A stretch of DNA of 64,000 bases from Pirellulales bacterium (GTDB lineage Bacteria > Planctomycetota > Planctomycetia > Pirellulales > PALSA-1355), in NCBI GenBank assembly GCA_022844125.1, contig JALHMI010000016.1, positions 1-64,000 of the forward strand, in the 5' to 3' direction. The notes under the pieces were generated by a model, which was given only the letters and a program-made list of their open reading frames with translations, ran no database searches and was not told where the DNA came from. A program made the position numbers and the translations under genes. Below, piece by piece: positions 34,741-43,730 of this stretch. Position 1 is the first letter of the stretch; each line of letters opens with the position of its first letter.

Positions 34741-35481
34741 CTACTCCGCCGCCAGTCGCGCCGGCAGCGGCAGTTCGATCGCGAAGCGCGTGCCGCGGCC
34801 CGGCTCGCTCTGCACATAGATCAACCCGCCGTGCGCTTCGACGATCTTGCGCACCGTCGGCAGCCCCAACCCCGAACCGCCCGGCTTGGTCGAATAGAAC
34901 GCCTCGAAGATGTGCGCCGCGGTGTTCGCATCCATCCCGACACCCGTATCGATCAACTCCAGCACCACACCGCTGCCGGCCGTCTTCGTGCGCACCACGA
35001 GCTGGCCGCCGTCGGGCATCGCCTGCTGGGCGTTGAGCACCAGGTTGATCAGGGCCCCGTGAAACGACTCGCGATCGAGCACCACGCTCGGCAGATCCGG
35101 ATCGAGGTAGCAAATCACGTCGACCTTCGCCTCGGCTGCCATGGGCTCGAAGAACTCGAGCACCTTGCGGACCTCTTCATTCAGGTCCGAGGCCTCGAAC
35201 TTCACGGTCCGCACCTTCGTGTAGTTCAGGAAGTTATCCAGCAGGCTCTGCAGCCGCCGGCACTCCTGCTGGACCACGGCAATCTTGGCCGCCGCCCGGC
35301 GATCGCGCGGATTCTGCGGATCGGCGAAGTCCTCGGCCAACAGCTCCATGTTCAACCCGATCGTCGAGAGCGGGTTCTTAATCTCGTGCGCAAGGCCTCC
35401 GGCCAGCGCTGCAATCTCGGTGTACTGGGCGATCAGCCGCTGATTGACTTCTTCGGCGGAGGGTGGATGCGAAGGGTTCAT
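34741..35481 (-). CDS. soluble NtrB-like sensor histidine kinase without a sensor domain
   Basis: A 246-residue histidine kinase of the NtrB/HisKA class. The H box is GGLAHEIKNPLSTIGLNMELL (phospho-accepting His at about 32). The catalytic ATPase domain follows: N box INLVLNAQQAM, G1 LIDTGVGMD, F box IFEAFYSTKPGGSGLGLPTV, G2 GSGLGL. Only about 25 residues precede the H box, and no PAS, GAF or membrane segment is present, so the signal must come from a partner protein. It is likely the partner of the regulator encoded next (34377-32974), despite the 363-base gap. The ATG is at 35481. Confidence 0.92.
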   Translation of the reverse strand: MNPSHPPSAEEVNQRLIAQYTEIAALAGGLAHEIKNPLSTIGLNMELLAEDFADPQNPRDRRAAAKIAVVQQECRRLQSLLDNFLNYTKVRTVKFEASDLNEEVRKVLEFFEPMAAEAKVDVICYLDPDLPSVVLDRESFHGALINLVLNAQQAMPDGGQLVVRTKTAGSGVVLELIDTGVGMDANTAAHIFEAFYSTKPGGSGLGLPTVRKIVEAHGGLIYVQSEPGRGTRFAIELPLPARLAAE

Positions 35482-35557
35482 CGTCTGACAGCTCGACGCA
35501 GGACTTGGGGGACACGCCCCTGGAATGACTCACATTGTAGCCAGCGGGCATCAAACG

Positions 35558-35593
35558 CCAGACGCCCCCGTGCTGTGGCACAGGGGCGTCTGG
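35558..35593 (-). terminator. hairpin after pnp, probable terminator
   Basis: Perfect arms CCAGACGCCCC (35558-35568) and GGGGCGTCTGG (35583-35593), with a shorter inner TGTG/CACA stem, lie 31 bases after the pnp stop. The T tract on the minus strand is poor, so it may instead protect the mRNA 3' end. Confidence 0.6.
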
Positions 35594-35623
35594 CTGTTCA
35601 CTCACAAAGACTCTGGGAGCCGA

Positions 35624-37723
35624 TCAGGCGTCAGCCGGGGCTTCCTGGTCCTTCATGGCCTGTTTGCGGCTCAGCTTGACGCGATCTTGCTCGTCGACGG
35701 CGATGACCTTCACGACCATCTCGTCGCCCACGCTGCAGACTTCCGCCACGCTGTTGACGTAGCCGTCGGCCAACTCGCTGATGTGCACCAGGCCATCCTT
35801 ACCGGGCACGATCTCGACGAACGCACCGAAGTCCTTGATGCTGGTCACGCGGCCGTGATAGATCCGGCCGACCTGCACGCTGGCAGTGATCGCCTCGACC
35901 TTGGCCAGTGCGAGCTGGGCGCTCTCGCCGTCGCTCGCGGCGATAGTCACCGTGCCGTCATCGTCAACTTCGATGACCGCTCCGGTCGATTCCTGGATGC
36001 CGCGAATGTTCTTGCCGCCCGGACCAATGAGGGCGCCGATCTTCTCCGGATTGATGTGCGTGCGGAGCAGTCGCGGGGCCCAGGGCGAGATCTCCGGCTT
36101 GGGCCGCGGAATCGCGGTCAGCATCTTTCGCAGGATCTCGATGCGGGCATCGCGGCTCTGGGCCAGCGTGGCCTTGATGATCTCGGCGTCGATGCCCTTG
36201 ATCTTCAAGTCGAGCTGAATGCCCGTAATGCCGTTCTGGGTGCCGGCGATCTTGAAATCCATGTCGCCGAAGTGATCTTCGTCACCGATGATGTCGGTGA
36301 GCAAGGTCCACTTGTTGTCTTCCTTCACCAGGCCGACCGAGATGCCGGCCACGGGATTGGTGATCGGCACGCCGGCGGCCATCAGGCCGAGCGTTGCGCC
36401 GCAGACGCTCGCCATCGAACTCGAACCGTTCGATTCGAGAATGTCCGAGATCACGCGGATCGTGTAGGGGAACACTTCCGGATCCGGCAGAATCGGCTTC
36501 ACGCTGCGTTCGGCCAGGGCACCGTGACCGATCTCGCGACGGCCAGGGCCACGGATTGGACGCACTTCGCCGACCGAGAAGGACGGGAAGTTGTAGTCGA
36601 GCATGAACTTCTTGGAGTATTCGTCGATCAGGCCATCCACGCGCTGTTCGTCGCGGCCGGTACCGAGCGTGACGGTGATCAGAGCCTGCGTCTCACCACG
36701 CTGGAACATGGCCGAGCCGTGTACGCGGGGCAGGAGATCGACCGCACATTCGATCGCTCGCAAAGTCTTGTGGTCGCGACCGTCCGAACGCGTGCCAGCC
36801 AGAATCAAGTCGCGCACAGCGACTTCTTCCATGTCGTGCCAGGCCTTCGAGAACGAATGAGCGACGACCGCGTCGTTCGGATCGTTGATCAGGGCTTCGG
36901 CAGCCTTCTTCTTGACGGCCGAAACGGCCTCGGCCCGGTCCTGCTTGCCAACGGTCTGCTTCGCGGCGCGGAGTTCCTTGTAGAAACCCGCCTTGAGCCG
37001 ATCCAACATCCCGTCGCCGGGCGGAATTTCGTAGTGCCGCTTTTCGACGTTCGCCTTGTTGAACAGCTCGATCTGCAGGTCGCAAATCTCACGCACGTAC
37101 TGATGCGCCACTTCCAGCGCTTCGAGCATCCGCTCTTCGGGCATTTCGCGGGCGAAACCTTCGATCATCAGGATCGCGTCTTTCGTGCCCGAGATCACCA
37201 GGTCGAGGTCGCTGTCTTCGAGCTGTTCGACGGTGGGGAACGGCACGAACTTGCCGTCGATGTGGCCCAGGCGGACCGAGCCCAGTGGGCCCTGGAACGG
37301 CAGCGGCGAAACGATCAGTGCGGCGCTGGCGGCATTCATCGCCAGCACGTCGCCATCGGTCTGCCGGTCGCTGGCCATCACAAAGGCCTGAATCTGGACT
37401 TCGTCGTAATACCACGAGGGGAACATCGGCCGGATCGGGCGGTCCATCAGCCGCGCGGTCAGCGTTTCCTTCATCGTGGGGCGGCCTTCGCGCTTGAGGA
37501 AGCCGCCGGGAAACTTGCCGGCCGCGGCGGTTCGCTCGCGATAGTCGCACGTCAGCGGAAAGAAGTCCGCAAAGGCGTTGCGCGGCGGGCCGTCAGCCAC
37601 GGCGCACAGCACCACGGTTTCAGCGTACTGGACAAGCACGCTGCCGGCCGCCTGTTTGGCCAGTAATCCGGTTTCGATCGAAAGAGTGCCGTCGCCGATT
37701 TTTCGTTCTACTCGTACTTTCAC
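35624..37723 (-). CDS. pnp: polyribonucleotide nucleotidyltransferase (PNPase)
   Basis: A 699-residue phosphorolytic 3'-5' exoribonuclease of the RNA degradosome. It has two RNase PH domains (about 1-230 and 310-545, with GRPTMKETLTARLMDRPIRPMFP and TRSDGRDHKTLRAIEC, LGTGRDEQRVDGL). A KH domain follows (IGALIGPGGKNIRGIQESTG), then an S1 domain (GRIYHGRVTSIKDFGAFVEIVPGKDGLVHISEL, two pieces). The start codon is GTG at 37723 (MKVRVERKI), with AGAGGTAAGGA upstream. The order rpsO-pnp is the classic bacterial arrangement. Confidence 0.97.
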   Translation of the reverse strand: MKVRVERKIGDGTLSIETGLLAKQAAGSVLVQYAETVVLCAVADGPPRNAFADFFPLTCDYRERTAAAGKFPGGFLKREGRPTMKETLTARLMDRPIRPMFPSWYYDEVQIQAFVMASDRQTDGDVLAMNAASAALIVSPLPFQGPLGSVRLGHIDGKFVPFPTVEQLEDSDLDLVISGTKDAILMIEGFAREMPEERMLEALEVAHQYVREICDLQIELFNKANVEKRHYEIPPGDGMLDRLKAGFYKELRAAKQTVGKQDRAEAVSAVKKKAAEALINDPNDAVVAHSFSKAWHDMEEVAVRDLILAGTRSDGRDHKTLRAIECAVDLLPRVHGSAMFQRGETQALITVTLGTGRDEQRVDGLIDEYSKKFMLDYNFPSFSVGEVRPIRGPGRREIGHGALAERSVKPILPDPEVFPYTIRVISDILESNGSSSMASVCGATLGLMAAGVPITNPVAGISVGLVKEDNKWTLLTDIIGDEDHFGDMDFKIAGTQNGITGIQLDLKIKGIDAEIIKATLAQSRDARIEILRKMLTAIPRPKPEISPWAPRLLRTHINPEKIGALIGPGGKNIRGIQESTGAVIEVDDDGTVTIAASDGESAQLALAKVEAITASVQVGRIYHGRVTSIKDFGAFVEIVPGKDGLVHISELADGYVNSVAEVCSVGDEMVVKVIAVDEQDRVKLSRKQAMKDQEAPADA

Positions 37724-38107
37724 TTGTTTTGGTCCTTACCTCTTTTTGGCAAACTTCAAGCTTGGCGAGGCGGCTTCGGCGCGCGAGATGTCCGGCTGTC
37801 GATCAGCAGGGTCGGTGCGAAGCTCGTCGGCCCAACCAGACAGAATCACAGCCGAAAGAAGGCGGTCCGGAGCCTGGCGGCGGAGCGGCCGGCGAAGTGC
37901 TGAGCTTGGCACAGAGAAAATCGAACGCGAAGGAAGTCGTTGGCGGCGAATCTCGATGTTCACCGAACTTCGCCCGGCGAAACAGCAAGGCCACGGCAAA
38001 CGACCGCTTGTCCCAGGCAAACCGACAGTTCGACTCCCGGCTCCAGCAAGTGGCGAAAGACGATTCGCCACCGAAACACCAACTGCTCCGGAGCAAACTG
38101 CTTTGCC
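37724..38107 (-). promoter_or_regulatory. rpsO-pnp spacer with RNA hairpins
   Basis: A 384-base gap in which no protein gene is credible. On the transcript, a hairpin GTGGCGAA / TTCGCCAC with a six-base loop (38050-38071) and the palindrome TGCTCCGGAGCA (38084-38095) lie close after the rpsO stop. In E. coli the equivalent region holds a terminator and RNase III/RNase E processing sites that control pnp. A similar role here is inference. Confidence 0.5.
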
Positions 38108-38377
38108 TTACTTGCGAATATCCAGGCGACCAATCACGTCGAGGTAACGCTGCGGATCAATCCTCTTCAGATAATCCAACAGCCGACGCCGGCGACTCAC
38201 CATCGCCAACAGGCCACGCCGGCTGGCGTAATCCTTCTTGTGCGTTCGCAGGTGCTCCGTCAGTTCGGCAACGCGAGTTGTCAGAATGGCGATCTGCACC
38301 TCCGGCGACCCGGTGTCGCCTTCGCCGCGCTTGTAATCGCCGATCAAGACCTGTTTACGTTCTTTCGTGAGCGACAT
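38108..38377 (-). CDS. rpsO: 30S ribosomal protein S15
   Basis: An 89-residue rRNA-binding protein. [38 protein letters not shown] and the [20 protein letters not shown] helix are diagnostic. Length is exactly normal. The ATG at 38377 is chosen at the family start; the frame's extension to 38497 is not supported. S15 represses its own translation in several bacteria. The leader of this gene (38378-38689) is long enough for such control, but I could not define a structure. Confidence 0.98.
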   Translation of the reverse strand: MSLTKERKQVLIGDYKRGEGDTGSPEVQIAILTTRVAELTEHLRTHKKDYASRRGLLAMVSRRRRLLDYLKRIDPQRYLDVIGRLDIRK

Positions 38378-38689
38378 CTGCAATCGCAAATTCTCTGCGT
38401 TAGCTCGTTTCGCTAGTGCTTCCGCGTTTTGCCTTAAGCACCGAAACTGCCAGCTAGCTTGAACTTGTCCTACTTCAAAACGGGTTATTCGAAACAAACT
38501 TTAAGACGGCCATCTTACCAGTGCCGGGGGCTCTTGCAACCTCAAAAATCGGTAGCACGAGCGTTCCCTTGGCCGACAACCAGCAACTTTGCCGGATATG
38601 CCGCCGAGGGGTGCCCGAGCGCCTAAACACCCGAACGACAGACATGAGCGGCGAGGGTCAGGGAGCAAAGGCCTGAGGTTCCAGTTCCC
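38378..38689. other. gap upstream of rpsO
   Basis: It contains no recognisable gene. It holds the 3' end region of the desaturase transcript and the leader/promoter of rpsO. The AT-richer stretch at about 38470-38510 is the likeliest promoter position, but I could not match hexamers with confidence. Confidence 0.4.
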
Positions 38690-39709
38690 TTACGCCGGAT
38701 TGCCGTGCTTCGGCGGGTCTTTGACGACGTCCCACACCAGGCCGACCTTCTCGAGGGCCAGAATCTCCCAGTAGGTCATGTCGATTTCCCACCACTTGTG
38801 CCCGGCCTTGGCCATCCGCTGGAAGGCGTGGTGGTTGTTGTGCCACCCCTCGCCGAAGGCCAGGATGCCAACCCACCACAGGTTCTTGCTGTCGTCCGTG
38901 GTCTCGTAGGTCCGGTAACCCCACAGGTGCGTGGCCGAATTGACGAACCAGGTCACGTGCAGCACATATACCAGGCGGACGAACATGCCCCACACGACAA
39001 ACGACCAGCCGGTGTAGGCGTCCCAGCCAAAGTAGCCCCAGGCAAACAAGGCGATGCCCGTCAGGATGTGCGAGGGCAGAAACATCTTGTGCAGGAAGTG
39101 CATCATCGGATCCTTGGCCAGATCCGGAGCGAACCGCTCCAGCATCGTCCGGTGATGTTTCTTGCCAAAGTCCGGCATGAACCAGAACATGTGGCTCCAC
39201 CATTTGCCGTCGCGCGGGCTGTGCGGGTCGCCTTCCTTGTCGCTGAACATGTGATGCTTGCGATGGTTGGCCACCCAGGTGAGCGCCGAGCCTTCGCCCG
39301 ACAAGCCGCCCACAAAGGCCAGGAACCAGCGGAACGGCCGCGAACAGCGGAAGCTGCCGTGCGTGAGCTGACGATGGTAACCCATGCACACGCCGACCGA
39401 ACCCGTGAACCACGAGAGGAAGGCGCAAATCGCCACGGCCTTCCAGGTGAAGAAGAACGGAGCAGCCAGGGCGCCCAGATGCACGATCACGATCCAGGCC
39501 ACGATCGGCCAGTCGAGACCGAGATTCGGAACGTCCTTCACCGACTTCAGGTCGTCCTGATGCTTGCGAATTCGCTCCGGAGCTTCAAGCGTGCTGACTC
39601 CGCCTGATTCTTCATGCCACGCGACCGCGTCGGCGATCTCATCCTGAAGCTGCCAGTCGTCGCTAACTCGACGGTTGCTAACTCGCTGGTCACTGATCTT
39701 GGTTGCCAT
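38690..39709 (-). CDS. acyl-CoA delta-9-type fatty acid desaturase
   Basis: A 339-residue integral membrane di-iron desaturase. The three histidine boxes are intact: HRQLTH, HRKHH and HNNHH. Hydrophobic segments lie at about 70-115 and 190-240, in the usual two-pair topology. The TGSVGVCMGYHRQ and EGWHNNHHAF contexts match the stearoyl-CoA desaturase class. It would introduce a cis double bond into saturated acyl chains to adjust membrane fluidity. The first ~50 residues are a hydrophilic extension. The ATG at 39709 has AGGGGG upstream. Confidence 0.93.
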   Translation of the reverse strand: MATKISDQRVSNRRVSDDWQLQDEIADAVAWHEESGGVSTLEAPERIRKHQDDLKSVKDVPNLGLDWPIVAWIVIVHLGALAAPFFFTWKAVAICAFLSWFTGSVGVCMGYHRQLTHGSFRCSRPFRWFLAFVGGLSGEGSALTWVANHRKHHMFSDKEGDPHSPRDGKWWSHMFWFMPDFGKKHHRTMLERFAPDLAKDPMMHFLHKMFLPSHILTGIALFAWGYFGWDAYTGWSFVVWGMFVRLVYVLHVTWFVNSATHLWGYRTYETTDDSKNLWWVGILAFGEGWHNNHHAFQRMAKAGHKWWEIDMTYWEILALEKVGLVWDVVKDPPKHGNPA

Positions 39710-39983
39710 GGCCCCCTGATGCTCCTCTTACGTATTTTCCATTCGCCTGCTGCGCTCCGCCCGCGGTACATTCCGCGGCGGTGCTCACATGCAGGTCGTG
39801 TGCCTAGTGGTATCACTCGACAGATTCTAAGGAGCGGAGCGAAGCTGGTTGTCACGGGCAAGTCCCGGGAATGTAAAAACGGCGTAAAATTCACCAGCCG
39901 CCGGAAAACACGGAGAAAACAGCCAACTTACGCGGCAAAGAACGCAGATTGCGCACGACCGCAGCACGCAGGCAGGGGGGGAG

Positions 39984-40490
39984 TCAGCGCGTCGTCGCAA
40001 CAGCCACTGGCACGGCTGCCTCGGCCGGCACGATGAAGCTCAAGTGCAGTTCGGCGTGTCGCAAATGAAACTGATCCCACTCGGCAAGATTCATCTGCCC
40101 GAACACGGGATGGGCAATGCGGCGATCCGAAGCTTTGAGCGTGGCGATGCCAGATTCCAAAGTTGCCAAACCGTCTTCGAAGGCAACCGGCGGGGGAATC
40201 AACCGCTCGCCGCCGCGAGGTATCTGAAAGCCGCGCGGCAGCCCGCGCTTCAGGATCCGCGGACGAATCCAAGGCCCAACCATTCTCAGCCATAACGGCG
40301 CCGTGAAAATTTTGTCGCCCCAGGCGGACTCACGCATGCCGATACCCAGGTGCTGGCAGATCTGACCGAGGGACCAGTTGCCGAGCTGCCGCGTGGGGCG
40401 CGCGTTCAAAGCGCGCACCTCCGCCAAAAGCTGATCGAAGTTGTCAAAACGCCGCTGGCAGTGACCAGTTGCCTGCTTGCTCGCAGCCAT
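39984..40490 (-). CDS. DUF1569 (DinB-like) protein, copy 1
   Basis: A 168-residue protein of the DUF1569 family, related to the DinB/YfiT four-helix metal-binding fold. Conserved pieces shared with the next gene are LGNWSLGQICQHLGIGM, the WLRMVGPWI helix, FGQMNLAEWDQFHLRHAELHLSFIVP. Histidines in ICQHL and in FHLRHAELHLSF fit the three-His metal site of DinB-like proteins. Substrate unknown. The ATG at 40490 has GGAGAG upstream. The stop is followed by desaturase upstream DNA. Confidence 0.85.
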   Translation of the reverse strand: MAASKQATGHCQRRFDNFDQLLAEVRALNARPTRQLGNWSLGQICQHLGIGMRESAWGDKIFTAPLWLRMVGPWIRPRILKRGLPRGFQIPRGGERLIPPPVAFEDGLATLESGIATLKASDRRIAHPVFGQMNLAEWDQFHLRHAELHLSFIVPAEAAVPVAVATTR

Positions 40491-40540
40491 CGATCTCTCC
40501 TCTCAGGCATCGGGCGATGCGAAAATGTGCCGGGAGCAAT

Positions 40541-41008
40541 TTACTCCGGCACCACGAAGCTCAAGTGCATCTCGGCGTGCCGGAAGTTCAGTTGATCATA
40601 CTCCTCGCGCGTCATCGGCCCGAAGATCGCGTGCGGCTTGAGCGTCGGCGATTGCAGATACAGCGCGACCGCCTTTTCCAACCGCTCGATCCCCACGGCC
40701 GCGTCCGTGTTCACCGGCAAATACTCGGCCGCTGATTTCGGCAGTTTGAAGCCGGGCTTCATCGGCCGCGTGATGATGCGTTTTTTCAGCCAGGGGCCAA
40801 CCGTGCGCAAGTACCAGGGAAGCGTGAACGGCGCACCATCGACTTCATACTCGATCGCCTTGGCCAGGTGCTCGCAGATCTGCCCCAGCGACCAGTTGCC
40901 CAAGTGACGCGTGGGCTGCGAGTTCATCGCCCGGGCATCGGCCAGAATCTCGTCATAGCTCTTGAAGCTGAGCGTTCGCCGCCCGGGAACTTGTGCCGTC
41001 TCGACCAT
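40541..41008 (-). CDS. DUF1569 (DinB-like) protein, copy 2
   Basis: A 155-residue paralogue of the neighbouring DUF1569 protein. Identical stretches include LGNWSLGQIC and RHAEMHLSFVVPE versus RHAELHLSFIVPA. It has the same expected His ligands (CEHLAKAIEY, FRHAEMHLSF). It lies 50 bases upstream of copy 1 on the same strand, so the pair arose by tandem duplication and is probably co-transcribed. The ATG at 41008 has GGGAGATGATCG upstream. It lies 53 bases after the last gene of the TPR-glycosyltransferase cluster. Confidence 0.87.
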   Translation of the reverse strand: MVETAQVPGRRTLSFKSYDEILADARAMNSQPTRHLGNWSLGQICEHLAKAIEYEVDGAPFTLPWYLRTVGPWLKKRIITRPMKPGFKLPKSAAEYLPVNTDAAVGIERLEKAVALYLQSPTLKPHAIFGPMTREEYDQLNFRHAEMHLSFVVPE

Positions 41009-41061
41009 CGATCATCTCCCTGCGACATGAATCACTATGGCGCGCTGCAGACGCGGCCCAG

Positions 41062-43641
41062 TCACTGACCAGCGAACTCGGCCAGCGCCGATTGGATGCG
41101 GACGAAGACGCCGGTCCAATCGCCGGCCGCCTGTTGCCGGAACAAGCGCCCGGTAGGATACCAGGGGCTATCCTCCCGATCCAGCATCCACCGCCAGTCG
41201 GGTGAAAATGAGAGCGCGATCCACGTGGGTACGCCCAGCGCTCCGGCCAGGTGCGCGATCGATGTATCCGACGTGATCACCAGGTCCAGATTCTTCATCA
41301 CGGCAGCAGTGTCCAGAAACGCCCGTTCCCCTTCGTCGAGTTCTGGACCGAAGGCTTCAGCGGGCCAGTCGATGTTCTCCAGTTGCTCGCTGCCGAAGCC
41401 CTTTTGCAGGCTGAACAACTTCACGCCCGGCACTCTGGCGAGCGGGGCGAACTCGGCCAGCGGGATCGAACGCACGGCATCCATTGCATACTTGGCGCTC
41501 CCCTGCCAGGCGATGCCGATCCGCAGCCGACCGACCGCCGGCAGTCGCTCGCGCCAGGCGGTCACCAGCTCCGCAGGCGGCGACAGATATGGCACGGCGG
41601 CCGGAATCGAAGCCAGGTCGGTTTGGAAGATGCCCGGCAGGCTCATCAGCGCCGCATGCACGTCATAGCGCGGCGGATCATCGTCGTCCTCTCCGTAAAG
41701 CTGATCGATGCCGGCGCAACTCGACAGCAGCGGGATCAACTTCTTCGGGCACCCAAGGATCACTCGTCCGCCACGCGCCTTGACCAGCGGTGCATAGCGA
41801 ATGAACTGCAGCGTGTCGCCCAGGCCCTGCTCGGGATAGAGCAGGATCGTACGGCCTGCGAGCGGTTCGCCTTGCCACGCTTCACCGTGTGGCCGCTTGC
41901 GGACGTTCGCCAGTTGCCACCGCCACTCGTATTCCGGCCACCCTTGGACGAAGTTGCCCGTCAGCAGCCACACGATCGCGCGATTGTACCGCGCCGAAAC
42001 CGACTCGGGCGCTGCCTGCGCTGCGCGTTCATAGCGTGCAAGTGCCGCCGCGGAATCGCCGTGTTCGATCAGAATTCGCCCAATGTTCCCATGGGCTTCG
42101 GCATAGTCAGGCTTCAGCGATAATGCTTTCTCGAACGCAGCCTGGGCCTCTTCCGTTTGTCCTTGGGCGTAGAGTACCGAACCCAGTCCGTTGTGGGCCT
42201 CGGCCAGCGAGTCGTTCAGCCGCAGCGCTTCCTCGAAACAAACCACCGCTTCGCTGCTGCGACCGAGCGACTTGAGCGTTCCCCCCAGATTGTTGTATGC
42301 CACCGCAAACTCGGGCGCCAGCCGAATTGCTTCGCGAAAGCTGGCCTCTGCTTCCGTGTGCTTGCCGATCGTTTCGAGCGTCACTCCCAGGGCATTGTGC
42401 GCGGCAGCGAGCGTCGGCCTGAAGCCGATCGCTTTGCGGTGGGCTTGCATCGCCGCCTCGTACTGTCGCTGATCGTGCCGCACGTAACCCAGGTTCACAT
42501 ACGCTTCGGCGCATTCGGCGTCGACCGCGATCGCCCGCAAGCAATACGCCGCCGCGACATCCAGATGTCCGGCCGACCGCATCGTGACCGCCAGGTTGTT
42601 GAGCCCCTCGAGCGATTCGGGCTGCAGGCGGAGCAGCTCTTCGTAACACTTGATCGCGGCCGCAGGTTGCCCCGAATCGCGCAGCAGGTTTGCAAGCCCC
42701 AGTTGGGCCTCGACGAGCGAGGGCTTCAAGCGAATTGCTTCGCGATAGTGGGCCTCGGCCCGGCGCGGTTCGTTCACAGCCCGCAACACGCCGGCCAATT
42801 GATGATGGGCCTCGGCGAAATCTGGCTTCTGCTGCAACACAATTTCCAGGGCCTCGCGGGCCTCGGGAAACAGTCCCTGGGTTTTGAACAAGTTGCCCAG
42901 ATTGAAGCGGGCTTCGAAGAAAGCTGGCCGAATCCGCAGTGCTTCGCGATATTCGGCGATCGCTTCGTCCAGTTGGCCCAGCTCTTTAAAGGTGATCGCC
43001 AGATTGAAGTGGGCCTCGACATAGTCCGGCGCCCGCCGCAAGGCCTCGCGATACTGGCGAATCGCCTCCTCGGCGTTTCCCATCGTCTTGAGCGTGTTCG
43101 CCAGGTTGCTATACGATTGCACCAGTTCCGGTGAGAGCCGAATCGCCGCGCGAAAGCACTGGGCCGCCTCGGGCCAGCACTGCTGATGGTTAAGCACGTT
43201 GCCCAGGTTGTTGTGCGCCGGGCCGTAGTCGGGCTGCAGCGCAAGGACGCGGCGAAAGCACGCTTCCGCGCCGGCCCAGTCACCTTGCGATGCGAGCAGC
43301 ACCCCCAGATCGTTATGCCCCTTGGCATACTCGGGCGCAAGCTGCGTCACGGTCTGCATCGCGGCGACGGCGTTTTTCCCGCTGCCGGCGCCCACGTACG
43401 CCATCGCCAGGTCCGCGTGAAACTGCGGCTGATTCGGCGCGAGCTCGATCGCGCGCCGCAAGTACTCGACCGCCTGCACGTGCTCGCGCTGCTGGTGCAG
43501 CGCCACGCCCAGCAAGTGCAACACCTGTGCATTGTTCGGCGCGGCCGCCAGCACTTGCCGGTACAGCCGCGCGGCCTCGGCGGCCTGACCGGCCCGATGC
43601 AGCTCAACGGCTTTCTGCAGGATTTCGTCCGTCGTTGCCAT
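41062..43641 (-). CDS. TPR protein with C-terminal GT9/heptosyltransferase-like domain, copy A
   Basis: An 859-residue protein. Residues about 1-560 are some sixteen tandem TPR units (for example EYLRRAIELAPNQPQFHADLA, AIAEYREALRIRPAFFEARF). Residues about 570-859 form a GT-B domain: EWRWQLA, LLYPEQGLGDTLQFIRYAPL, GIAWQGSAKYAMDAVRSIPL, LFSLQKGFGSEQL, ITSDTSIAHLAGALGVPTWIAL. The last motif resembles the ADP-heptose site of GT9 heptosyltransferases. No signal peptide. It is the last gene of a five-gene row. The donor is unknown; a protein-linked or envelope-glycan transfer is inferred from the TPR-GT design. Confidence 0.85.
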   Translation of the reverse strand: MATTDEILQKAVELHRAGQAAEAARLYRQVLAAAPNNAQVLHLLGVALHQQREHVQAVEYLRRAIELAPNQPQFHADLAMAYVGAGSGKNAVAAMQTVTQLAPEYAKGHNDLGVLLASQGDWAGAEACFRRVLALQPDYGPAHNNLGNVLNHQQCWPEAAQCFRAAIRLSPELVQSYSNLANTLKTMGNAEEAIRQYREALRRAPDYVEAHFNLAITFKELGQLDEAIAEYREALRIRPAFFEARFNLGNLFKTQGLFPEAREALEIVLQQKPDFAEAHHQLAGVLRAVNEPRRAEAHYREAIRLKPSLVEAQLGLANLLRDSGQPAAAIKCYEELLRLQPESLEGLNNLAVTMRSAGHLDVAAAYCLRAIAVDAECAEAYVNLGYVRHDQRQYEAAMQAHRKAIGFRPTLAAAHNALGVTLETIGKHTEAEASFREAIRLAPEFAVAYNNLGGTLKSLGRSSEAVVCFEEALRLNDSLAEAHNGLGSVLYAQGQTEEAQAAFEKALSLKPDYAEAHGNIGRILIEHGDSAAALARYERAAQAAPESVSARYNRAIVWLLTGNFVQGWPEYEWRWQLANVRKRPHGEAWQGEPLAGRTILLYPEQGLGDTLQFIRYAPLVKARGGRVILGCPKKLIPLLSSCAGIDQLYGEDDDDPPRYDVHAALMSLPGIFQTDLASIPAAVPYLSPPAELVTAWRERLPAVGRLRIGIAWQGSAKYAMDAVRSIPLAEFAPLARVPGVKLFSLQKGFGSEQLENIDWPAEAFGPELDEGERAFLDTAAVMKNLDLVITSDTSIAHLAGALGVPTWIALSFSPDWRWMLDREDSPWYPTGRLFRQQAAGDWTGVFVRIQSALAEFAGQ

Positions 43642-43730
43642 ACGTCCGGTCGAGTTGTCGCTGGGGATGAATCTTTGATGATGGCGGTGCTAGATCGTAA
43701 GCCCTCGGCCAGCGCGAATCAAACCGGCGG

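Noticed and set aside
35525-37666. 713-codon open frame on the plus strand
   Set aside because: It is antisense to pnp, which has all its diagnostic domains on the other strand.
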